From contig QKIM01000360.1 of the NCBI GenBank assembly GCA_003249585.1, forward strand, positions 1-13,373: 13,373 bases of DNA, written 5' to 3'. The notes beneath the pieces were generated by a model that was not told the DNA's origin, made no database searches, and worked only from the letters and a program-made list of their open reading frames with translations. Shown in pieces: positions 6,815 to 13,373 of this stretch. Within the stretch, counting starts at the first letter, position 1. Each line of letters starts with the position of its first letter. Source of the stretch: Deltaproteobacteria bacterium (GTDB lineage Bacteria > Myxococcota_A > Polyangia > HGW-17). Made by a program: the position numbers and the translations under genes.

Positions 6815-8230
6815 ATGAAAACTCAAACTTCTTTCCTGATAATCATGCTTGTCGTTGTTGCGGCCTGTGGCTTTTATTCCTGTGCGGGTGAGGCCGGATC
6901 CTTTGACCGAACCCCGGAAGAAGTGGCTGAAGAGGAGTCACAGGGCGAAGCGGTTGAGACTGTGGGGCTCCCGGGACTGGAGAACATGGATCTCCCCCAT
7001 GTGGAGACGGACATCGAGCCCGAGGATCAGGTCGACGGAGCGGCCCCGGAAGACATGGTTGCCGAGCCTCTGAGCTCCACCTGTACCAACCACATCAACA
7101 CGTCCACACACATCTGGTATGTCTATTACACCGGGACCTGCACCACCAAATACCGGTTCAATCTCGAGGCCGACAACAGCACCATCCGTTACGCCTACGG
7201 CTTTGACACGGCCGGGAGGCGGATCTCCTACTACCAGTACTACGACGGGCACGACACCGTGCAGGACCACAAGGTCATCTACAAGTTCACCCTCAAGACC
7301 GGGACCTACACCATCGACCACGCGGTCAAGTATGATCTCAACTCGCGGTGGATCGCGTACTATCTGTACCATGACGGGCACGACACCGTGCAGGATCACA
7401 AGCTCAAATACAAATTCGTCCTGAAGACGGGGACCCAGACCATCAACTATGGCTACAAGTACAATCTGGACACGCAGAAAACCATATACTATGAGTATCA
7501 CGTCGACTACAACACCATCTCCAACCACAAGGTGAGGTACAAGTTCTTCCTCAAGACCGGGACCAACACGATCAACTACGCCTACAAGTACGACATCGCC
7601 GGGAACAGGAGAGCCTACTTTCTGTACCACAGCGGCTACAACACCATCAGCAGCCACAGGATGCGGTTCCGTTCCACCTACAACGCCTCAGGAAGGTGGA
7701 CTGGGGAAGCCGGCTTCACCGTCTCGGGGGTCGTCACGGGGACCGGCAGGCTCATGACCCCGGTGGTTCTGGACACCATCACCTGCGGGTGGTACTGCTA
7801 TTCCGGTCATCAGGGAGCAGACTTCGGGTCCGCAGGTATTGACTCGGACAACCTCTATGCGGCGGACTCCGGCTATGTCGTCAGCGCCTACACCATGGGT
7901 TCTGAGTACGCAAGCTACTCCTGTCCCGTCGAGGGCAAGACCCTTGTTGGCCAGCAGATGATCTACATCTACCACGGCAACGGGAAAATCACCCAATACG
8001 GCCACATGAAGTCCATGGCCGTCTCCACAGGGGACTATGTCTTCAAAGGTCAGGTTATCGGCAAGGTCGGGTCAACCGGATGTGCTACGGGACCACACCT
8101 GCACTTTGGCGTGATCACCAACGGCAAGACCTGGGGCGCCCCGTACGGCAGCTCCTATTACGGCTCCCCATATTATGAAAACCCCGCCAACCATCTCGAA
8201 CAGTCCATCAACGACAAAACCGGCTGGTAA
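6815..8230 (+). CDS. M23 (LytM-type) metallopeptidase lipoprotein with four tandem 43-residue repeats
   Basis: A 471-residue protein. The ATG at 6815 has AGGAGG eight bases upstream and starts a lipoprotein signal (MKTQTSFLIIMLVVVAAC, lipobox V-A-A-C18; a second Cys at 23). Residues 27-88 are acidic and low in complexity, like a linker. Residues 111-282 are four tandem 43-residue repeats rich in Tyr, Lys and Thr, with a degenerate fifth start at 283. The C-terminal part (about 315-440) is an M23 peptidase domain with all expected zinc and catalytic positions: HxxxD (H332, D336 in HQGADFG), QYGH (H397) and HLH (H428, H430 in GPHLHFG). Such enzymes cut peptidoglycan cross-bridges or other Gly-containing peptides, and this one is expected at the outer membrane or periplasm. 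What the repeats bind is unknown. The next sequence is a gene remnant starting right after the stop codon. Confidence 0.9.
   Translation: MKTQTSFLIIMLVVVAACGFYSCAGEAGSFDRTPEEVAEEESQGEAVETVGLPGLENMDLPHVETDIEPEDQVDGAAPEDMVAEPLSSTCTNHINTSTHIWYVYYTGTCTTKYRFNLEADNSTIRYAYGFDTAGRRISYYQYYDGHDTVQDHKVIYKFTLKTGTYTIDHAVKYDLNSRWIAYYLYHDGHDTVQDHKLKYKFVLKTGTQTINYGYKYNLDTQKTIYYEYHVDYNTISNHKVRYKFFLKTGTNTINYAYKYDIAGNRRAYFLYHSGYNTISSHRMRFRSTYNASGRWTGEAGFTVSGVVTGTGRLMTPVVLDTITCGWYCYSGHQGADFGSAGIDSDNLYAADSGYVVSAYTMGSEYASYSCPVEGKTLVGQQMIYIYHGNGKITQYGHMKSMAVSTGDYVFKGQVIGKVGSTGCATGPHLHFGVITNGKTWGAPYGSSYYGSPYYENPANHLEQSINDKTGW
7145..7660 (+). repeat. Four 129-bp (43-residue) coding tandem repeats
   Basis: The units are 7145-7273, 7274-7402, 7403-7531 and 7532-7660, each exactly 43 codons with no gaps. 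The consensus runs from [KR]Y[KR]F.LKTGT..TI.YAYKYD through R..YYxYH to GxxTxxxHK. Units 1 and 2 end in an almost identical 30-base stretch (7244-7273 and 7373-7402, one mismatch), while units 3 and 4 have drifted. The aromatic, alternating pattern suggests beta-hairpins, loosely like YD-type repeats. I do not recognise a named family. Confidence 0.85.
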
Positions 8231-8597
8231 CCGCCTGCGCCAACAACTTCGTCGCCAAGTTCGACGCCGACGGCAACCACATCTGGGCTACCAGGGCCGG
8301 CGGGGATCTTGATGACGAAGCCAAGACCATCGCGGTGAACGCAGCGGCAACACCTACTTGGGAGGCCGCTTCCAGAGCATGGCGACCTTTGGCGCCACGG
8401 ACCTCACCACCGCCGGAAACGACGTCTGGGCCAGGTCTGCCGGTGGAACGGTCCAGGATCAGGGGACACGGGTGCTGGTGGATGCGGCGGGGAACGCCTA
8501 CGTATCAGGAACCTTCGATGGCACGGCCTATATCGGCGCGACCACCCTGGTCACAGACGGGGTCAAGGATATCTACCTCTGGCAGATCCGGCCCTGA
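8231..8597 (+). pseudogene. 3' remnant of an SBBP-type beta-propeller gene
   Basis: Directly after the M23 stop codon, in another frame, the sequence reads NNFVAKFDADGNHIWATRAGG then DDEAKTIAVN, the typical SBBP (seven-bladed beta-propeller, PF06739-like) pattern. At about 8341-8343 one base is missing, and the frame changes to GNTYLGGRFQSMATFGATDLTTAGND. The segment then jumps to VWARSAGG, lacking the usual dozen residues (a F.AKLDADG-like segment) between, and continues DAAGNAYVSGTFDGTAYIGATTL to a TGA at 8595-8597. No start codon, ribosome-binding site or signal peptide exists. It is therefore a 5'-truncated, frameshifted and internally deleted end of a once longer secreted protein. Confidence 0.75.
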
Positions 8598-8652
8598 ACC
8601 ATCCATGGATTCCCTTTGTCCGGGGTACTTCCTTCCCCATCGCTGTTCCATG

Positions 8653-8681
8653 TTGCAGGGAGAAGAGGGATTGAGTAGACT
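8653..8681 (+). promoter_or_regulatory. Possible promoter for the 8705 gene
   Basis: TTGCAG (8653-8658) and TAGACT (8676-8681) are 17 bases apart, ending 23 bases before the ATG. The implied leader would be short but would still contain AGGAGG at 8692-8697. The match is by eye. Confidence 0.3.
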
Positions 8682-8704
8682 ATGTCAAAGTAGGAGGAAT
8701 TGGC

Positions 8705-10879
8705 ATGAGAATGTGGTTTATTATACTGATGCTGGGGTCTTGGGGGTGCGGAGCAAACACGACGAAAGTCGATAACTGCGGGGACAGTGTGATCGACCCA
8801 GGTGAGGAGTGCGACGGCGTCGAGCTCGGCGGCAACACCTGCACAACCCAGGGATTTCATCAGGGTACCCTCGCCTGCACCAACTCCTGCTCCTTGGACA
8901 CCACCGGCTGCCAGGACTCCTGCGGCGACGGTACCCTTCAGAAGGATTTTGAGGAGTGCGAGGGTGGCAACCTCAACTCCATGTCCTGTGCCATCCTGGG
9001 GCTGGGCGGCGGAGAGCTGGGGTGCACCGACGAGTGCATCTTCGACACCACCGGCTGCGAGAACCCCGGGCTGTGTGGCAACGGCCAGCTCGAGGGGATC
9101 GAGCAATGCGATCTCGACAACTTGAACGGTGCCGACTGTGAGTCCCTGGGCTTCCACGGCGGCGTCCTCAGGTGCACGTCCGCCTGCAGGTTCGACCTCT
9201 CCTCCTGTGAGGCCTTCGGACGGTGCGGAGACGGCCAGCTCCAGGAGAGCTACGGGGAGGTGTGTGACGCCCTCGACCTGAACGGAGTCACAGACTGCGT
9301 CGATCTCGGACTGTACGACAACGGGGGGCTCCTCACCTGCAGCAACTCCTGCGACTATGACCTGGGCAACTGTGAATTCTGTGGCGACAATATCATCCAG
9401 GAGGGGTTCGGAGAAGTGTGTGACGGCACGGACCTCGCCGGCAGCACCTGCGAGTCCCTGGGTTACCATGGCGGCACCCTCGCCTGCAGCGACGGCTGCA
9501 CGCTGGACCTGACCTCCTGCGAAGCCGAAGGTGCCTGTGGGGACGGCGAGATCCAGGCACTCCACGGGGAAGGGTGCGAGGGTACAAACTTCGGTGGCGA
9601 GACCTGTCTGTCGCTTGGTCAGGGCTCCGGCGAGCTCCAGTGTGATGAGGAGTGCCACCTCGACACCTCCATGTGCATGGGGAGCTGTGGGGACAATGTG
9701 GTCAACATCCCCGCTGGAGAGGAGTGTGACGGGACCGCCACCGTCACCTGCATCGATCTGGGCTACTACGGAACCGGTGGCGTGATCACCTGCAACGCGG
9801 AATGCAAGGTTGCAAGTGCGGAGTGTACAACCTTCGTGTCGATCTCCAACAGGTCATACACCAATTGCGGGCTCTCCTCGGAAGGCGACGTGTACTGCTG
9901 GGGGAGGAATGATGAGGGGGCAGTGGGAGACAACACTCAGGTGCAACGTGAGATCCCGACCCTGGTTCAGGGAGGAGTGTCGTTCGCGACCGTCTCCAAC
10001 GGGTTTGGCCACACCTGTGGTCTGACCGCCTCGGGTGCGGCCTATTGCTGGGGAACGAATGCCGCAGGGGTACTGGGAGACGGCACCCTCAATGATCACT
10101 TCGAGCCGAACCCGGTAGGCGGCGGGTTCGTGTTCACCTCCCTCGCGGCGGGTCCGCACCACAACTGTGGCCTGGTGACCTCGGGGGAGGCATACTGCTG
10201 GGGTGAGAACTACTATGGCCAGCTGGGCGATACCACCCTGACGGATCGCTATACACCAACGCCGGTGAGCACGAGCCTTTTGTTTGCCATTGTCTATCCG
10301 GGGTACAATCACACCTGTGGTCTCACTACAACTGGAGAGGCCTACTGCTGGGGGCGCAATCACGCCGGTCAACTGGGCGACGGTACAAATGCGAACAGTG
10401 ACACTCCCGTAGCTGTATTGGGTGGCCACACCTTCACGTCGCTCCAGGTCGGAGGACACCACGGCTGCGGGTTGACCAGCGCGGGGGATATCTACTGTTG
10501 GGGGAGGGGTACCTACGGACAGCTGGGGAATGGTGTCTCCGCGAGCAGCAGTACTCCCGTCCTCGTTAGCGGCGGGCACACGTGGGTCGGAGTGTATCCG
10601 GGGTCCTACCACACCTGTGGTATCACCGACACGGGCACCTCCTACTGTTGGGGGCATGGCACCAACGGCAGGCTGGGGAACGGGACGCTCAGTGACGTAA
10701 ACACACCGAGCATGGTCAGCGGTGGCTACAGCTTCACCGTCCTGGCCCTTGGCGAATTCCACACCTGTGGCCTCACGGATGCCGGGACCGTGTACTGTTG
10801 GGGTGGGGATGATTACGGCTCCCTGGGGAACGGCCCGGAAGGAAACTCCTCGATACCCGTCCCCGTTCTGAGCTGGTGA
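8705..10879 (+). CDS. Secreted protein with seven Cys-rich repeats and a seven-bladed RCC1 propeller
   Basis: A 724-residue protein. The ATG follows AGGAGG by seven bases. The N-terminus is a short hydrophobic segment ending in Cys15 (MRMWFIILMLGSWGC), giving a secreted protein or non-canonical lipoprotein. Seven Cys repeats begin at C25, C73, C124, C174, C226, C278 and C328; each has about six Cys, with CGDG- and E.CDG-type boxes, as in Myxococcus cysteine-rich (DUF4215-like) repeats. Residues 375-724 form seven RCC1 repeats, each with C-x9-CWG and a GQLGD- or GRLGN-like box. The protein stops right after the last blade's closing strand, so the propeller appears complete. It is the intact member of the three-gene family in this window. 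The function is unknown. RCC1 folds usually bind proteins, and a surface adhesion or recognition role is inference. The cysteines imply an oxidising, extracytoplasmic location. Confidence 0.92.
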   Translation: MRMWFIILMLGSWGCGANTTKVDNCGDSVIDPGEECDGVELGGNTCTTQGFHQGTLACTNSCSLDTTGCQDSCGDGTLQKDFEECEGGNLNSMSCAILGLGGGELGCTDECIFDTTGCENPGLCGNGQLEGIEQCDLDNLNGADCESLGFHGGVLRCTSACRFDLSSCEAFGRCGDGQLQESYGEVCDALDLNGVTDCVDLGLYDNGGLLTCSNSCDYDLGNCEFCGDNIIQEGFGEVCDGTDLAGSTCESLGYHGGTLACSDGCTLDLTSCEAEGACGDGEIQALHGEGCEGTNFGGETCLSLGQGSGELQCDEECHLDTSMCMGSCGDNVVNIPAGEECDGTATVTCIDLGYYGTGGVITCNAECKVASAECTTFVSISNRSYTNCGLSSEGDVYCWGRNDEGAVGDNTQVQREIPTLVQGGVSFATVSNGFGHTCGLTASGAAYCWGTNAAGVLGDGTLNDHFEPNPVGGGFVFTSLAAGPHHNCGLVTSGEAYCWGENYYGQLGDTTLTDRYTPTPVSTSLLFAIVYPGYNHTCGLTTTGEAYCWGRNHAGQLGDGTNANSDTPVAVLGGHTFTSLQVGGHHGCGLTSAGDIYCWGRGTYGQLGNGVSASSSTPVLVSGGHTWVGVYPGSYHTCGITDTGTSYCWGHGTNGRLGNGTLSDVNTPSMVSGGYSFTVLALGEFHTCGLTDAGTVYCWGGDDYGSLGNGPEGNSSIPVPVLSW

Positions 10880-11136
10880 ACCTCAAAGGATTGGCATCCT
10901 CTTCAAACTCCACGGCTGGAAGAGAACTCATCACGTTGCCGTGCATCTCGAATCATGTCTGACCACCCACGGGTAGAGAAGGGAACAGATGCCGTACCAC
11001 GCGCGGCGCCAATCTCAAGCACACCGTCCTGGCTGACTGATGAGCGATTCGAAAAAGGACCCCGAGAGGAATCAAAGGGGTGGCAAATCGCGTCCAAACA
11101 CTCTACTACTTTTGTCTGGAGAGGAGCCTTGTCCCG

Positions 11137-12192
11137 TTGAGCCCACAGTCTTCGCACCACAACACGCCCCGAGTCTTCATCTCGGGGGTCGCCGGGTTTC
11201 TCGGCAGCCACCTGGCGGACCGGTTCATCGAGGCGGGGTACGAGGTGGTCGGGTGTGACAACCTGATCGGCGGTGCGCTCGACAATGTCGCGCCCGAGGT
11301 GGCGTTTCACCAGGTGGACTGCAACGATCTTGAGGCCCTGCTCGGGCTCCTGGAGGGCGTCGATGTCGTCTGCCACTGCGCGGCGACAGCCTATGAGGGG
11401 CTCTCCGTCTTCAGCCCGCATTTCGTGACCCGGAACATCGTCACAGCGGCTACGGGGATGATCTCTGCCTCCATCGCGCGGAGGGTGAGGCGGTTCGTCC
11501 TTCTCTCCTCCATGGCCCGCTACGGGACCGGGGAGGTCCCCTTCTCGGAGGAGATGCCCCCCAGGCCACAGGACCCGTACGGGATCGGCAAATGGAGCAG
11601 TGAGCTGCTCCTTCAGAACCTGGCCGCCATCCACGGCATGGAGTGGGTGGTCGCGGTCCCGCACAACATCATCGGGCCACGGCAGCGTTACGACGACCCC
11701 TACCGCAACGTGGCCAGCATCTTCATCAACCAGATGCTGCAGGGGCGGCAGCCCTATATCTACGGAGACGGGGAGCAGCGGCGCTGTTTCAGTTTTGTCT
11801 CCGATGTGGTCGACCCGCTCTTCAGGATGGCCACCGAGGCGTCCTGCGCCGGGCAGGTCATCAACGTGGGGCCCGATGACCACTTCGTCACCATCAACGA
11901 GCTGGCCCGAAAGATCGCCGGTCTCCTCAACTTCGACCTGCGGCCCCACACGACGGCACAGCGCCCCCAGGAGGTGTATCTGGCGACCTGCTCGGCGGAC
12001 AAGGCGAGGCGGCTGCTCGGGTACGAGCCCAGGGTCACCCTCGAGGAGGGTCTCTCCACGATGATCGACTGGATCCGGTCCCGCGGGACACGCCCCTTTA
12101 GGTACAACCTCCCGCTGGAGATCGTGAGCGAGCACACCCCCCCGACCTGGTCCGCGCGGCTGCTCGAGGAGCGCGGCGATGACCCCCGCTGA
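11137..12192 (+). CDS. NAD-dependent nucleotide-sugar epimerase/dehydratase (extended SDR, GalE-like)
   Basis: A 351-residue protein from the TTG at 11137, chosen because GGAGAGGAG lies ten bases upstream and the Rossmann strand (PRVFISG) begins at residue 11. A GTG at 11080 would add 19 codons of less protein-like sequence. Motifs: GxxGxxG at G17/G20/G23 (GVAGFLGSH), acidic D41 closing the second strand (favouring NAD over NADP), catalytic S124/S125 (LLSSM), Y148-x3-K152 (DPYGIGK), HNIIGPRQ (176-183) and YGDGEQRRCFSFVSDVV (209-225). It is cytoplasmic and acts on a UDP- or similar sugar for surface polysaccharide. The exact substrate cannot be read from sequence. The C-terminal PFRYNLPLEI..HTPPTW tail resembles polysaccharide-cluster epimerases. 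It overlaps the next gene by 14 bases. Confidence 0.9.
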   Translation: MSPQSSHHNTPRVFISGVAGFLGSHLADRFIEAGYEVVGCDNLIGGALDNVAPEVAFHQVDCNDLEALLGLLEGVDVVCHCAATAYEGLSVFSPHFVTRNIVTAATGMISASIARRVRRFVLLSSMARYGTGEVPFSEEMPPRPQDPYGIGKWSSELLLQNLAAIHGMEWVVAVPHNIIGPRQRYDDPYRNVASIFINQMLQGRQPYIYGDGEQRRCFSFVSDVVDPLFRMATEASCAGQVINVGPDDHFVTINELARKIAGLLNFDLRPHTTAQRPQEVYLATCSADKARRLLGYEPRVTLEEGLSTMIDWIRSRGTRPFRYNLPLEIVSEHTPPTWSARLLEERGDDPR

Positions 12193-13373
12193 CAGCGCAG
12201 ATCCATCGCTCCTGTGGGAGGAAGTCGTCGCTCTCTGGGAGAGTGCTCGCCAGAAGGCGCTGAGACTGCACCTGCCCGGGGTGCGCGATGGCTACCGTGA
12301 TGCGCTCGAGCGAGCCTCCGAGTTGGCCGAGCAGGTTGTCGCCCTGGCCCATGATCCGGCCCAGAGGACGCGGGCACAGTGGATCCGGCTCCAGGCGCTG
12401 AGCGCCCGGGCCCAGGATGCCCGGTATGGCGCCGGCCAGCTGTCGCGCGGGGCCCAGCGGGCGCCCACGGTTGAGGACTGCGAGGACGGTTGGGAGCGCG
12501 TGGAGGAGATTGTTGAGAACGCCGAGCAGTGCGCGCTCGAGGCGGGGCGGCTGGCCGAGACGCTGGGAGACACCACCGCCCTGACAAGCGCTGAATCAGC
12601 CCGGGAGGCTGCAGGTGAGGCGCGCCGGATCGTCGACGAGCGCAACCGGGCCTACACCTTTCACACCGACCCCGGGTTCTCCTTCGGAGAGGGGTGGCAT
12701 CTGGCCGCGGCCGCGCTGCTCACGGGGGCGCGCATCCAGATCGAACCCGACAAACCTCAGACCGAGGCCGCGCTGAGGTTTCTGCTCGACGCGGGGCTGG
12801 CAGACCGGATCGTCCCCTGTCGTCCCCGTCCCCTCGCCAAAAAGCAGCTCACGGTCCTCGTGGAGGGCGCCTTCCGTCTGGACCCCGACACCGCCCGGCG
12901 CACTCTGCGGGAGGCCTTCCTGGGGAAGGCCCCGTGCCCTTTGGCCATCGCCGCGTGGGCCAAGAGCGCGCTGGGTGACGTGCCCGGCGGCAAGGTCCTG
13001 CTCTGGGTGCGCCGCACCCGCCACGACCCCCAGCGCAACACCTCTGCCGAAGAGCTCCTCGCGCTCGGTGATCTGGTCCGTTCGGCCGGGCTCGTCCCGG
13101 TCTTCTTCGGGGACGCCCTGCCAGGGGATACGGTGCCGCACGGCGCCGTGGACCTGACCCTCTCTTGGAGGGACCCGCTCTTTCAGGGGATCGACATGCG
13201 CCGCGCCCAGTTGCACCTCTTTGAACAGCTGCGAACTGCCCACGGGGTGGTGGGCCAGCTCGGGGTCACCTCCGCCGGCATGGACGGCCCTGCGCTCCTT
13301 GGGCTTCCGACGATGTATCTCACCGACGTGCCCAACCCCAGGATGGGGCGGTGGGTCGGGGCGGTCCCTGGCT
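12179..13373 (+). CDS. Uncharacterised protein, partial; C-terminal part glycosyltransferase-like
   Basis: An open frame of 398 codons runs off the right edge. The ATG at 12179 lies inside the epimerase gene, with GAGGAG eight bases upstream, which suggests translational coupling. There is no signal peptide. Residues 1 to about 160 are rich in Ala, Glu, Arg and Leu and look helical, possibly coiled-coil. The middle (YTFHTDPGFSFGEGWHLAAAALL) and the C-terminal part have alpha/beta character: KVLLWVRRTRHDPQRNTSAEEL, GLVPVFFGDA, then a Gly-rich segment GVTSAGMDGPALLGLPTMYLTD and NPRMGRWVG. This late pattern recalls the nucleotide-sugar binding half of GT-B-like glycosyltransferases. I do not recognise a specific family, and the assignment is inference supported by the coupled epimerase gene. 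Confidence 0.75.
   Translation, partial: MTPADSADPSLLWEEVVALWESARQKALRLHLPGVRDGYRDALERASELAEQVVALAHDPAQRTRAQWIRLQALSARAQDARYGAGQLSRGAQRAPTVEDCEDGWERVEEIVENAEQCALEAGRLAETLGDTTALTSAESAREAAGEARRIVDERNRAYTFHTDPGFSFGEGWHLAAAALLTGARIQIEPDKPQTEAALRFLLDAGLADRIVPCRPRPLAKKQLTVLVEGAFRLDPDTARRTLREAFLGKAPCPLAIAAWAKSALGDVPGGKVLLWVRRTRHDPQRNTSAEELLALGDLVRSAGLVPVFFGDALPGDTVPHGAVDLTLSWRDPLFQGIDMRRAQLHLFEQLRTAHGVVGQLGVTSAGMDGPALLGLPTMYLTDVPNPRMGRWVGAVPG

Noticed and set aside
8573..10762. Two long minus-strand frames (8573-9658 and 9854-10762) opposite the RCC1 gene
   Set aside because: They follow the repeat structure of the plus-strand gene, being its complement. They lack ribosome-binding sites and known motifs.
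10911..10943. Inverted repeat CACGGC...GCCGTG after the 8705-10879 gene
   Set aside because: Short stem, 21-base loop and no T-run; likely chance.
10880..11136. Search for a gene or promoter in the gap before the epimerase
   Set aside because: Small frames here lack ribosome-binding sites and protein-like composition, and no clear -35/-10 pair was found.
10903..12135. 410-codon open frame antisense to the epimerase gene
   Set aside because: The plus strand carries all SDR motifs and a coupled downstream gene. The antisense protein has an Arg/Asp/Gly-rich shadow composition.

Overview
The window is GC-rich DNA, probably from a deltaproteobacterial lineage such as Myxococcota, Bradymonadota or a relative. 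The main clue is a family of predicted secreted proteins that join 'Myxococcus cysteine-rich' (DUF4215-like) six-cysteine repeats to RCC1-type beta-propeller repeats. Lipoprotein-like N-termini and an SBBP beta-propeller remnant also fit such bacteria. The taxonomic assignment is an inference from gene content only.

Layout, left to right: (1) a minus-strand gene for a Cys-repeat/RCC1 protein, whose 3' end lies off the left edge (1-1615); (2) a divergent plus-strand gene for a complete YyaL/SSP411-type protein with a thioredoxin-like domain and an alpha/alpha-barrel (1809-3809); (3) convergent to it, a broken second copy of the Cys-repeat/RCC1 family (3893-4999) that has lost its signal peptide and C-terminal blades and carries two compensating frameshifts; (4) glgC for ADP-glucose pyrophosphorylase, plant/cyanobacterial-like in sequence (5089-6342); (5) a 472-base intergenic region with three dyad-symmetric sites and an AT-rich promoter-like block; (6) an M23-type endopeptidase lipoprotein gene with four tandem 43-residue repeats of unrecognised type (6815-8230); (7) immediately after its stop codon, the frameshifted 3' remnant of an SBBP beta-propeller gene (8231-8597); (8) an intact Cys-repeat/RCC1 protein with seven Cys modules and seven blades (8705-10879); (9) an extended-SDR nucleotide-sugar epimerase gene (11137-12192) translationally coupled to (10) a partial gene running off the right edge, with a helical N-terminal part and a C-terminal part that looks like a glycosyltransferase (12179-13373).

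The window mixes housekeeping-type genes (yyaL-like, glgC, sugar epimerase operon) with accessory cell-surface genes. The surface part is the most interesting. It has three paralogues of one modular architecture in different states (5 Cys modules, partial; 4 modules, decayed; 7 modules, intact) within 11 kb, a repeat-bearing peptidase and a propeller remnant. This looks like a locus where repetitive secreted proteins are duplicated, shuffled and lost. In every one of the 15 readable RCC1 blades the same Cys-x9-Cys-Trp-Gly spacing is kept, suggesting one disulfide per propeller blade. No tRNA, rRNA, CRISPR array or insertion sequence was found.
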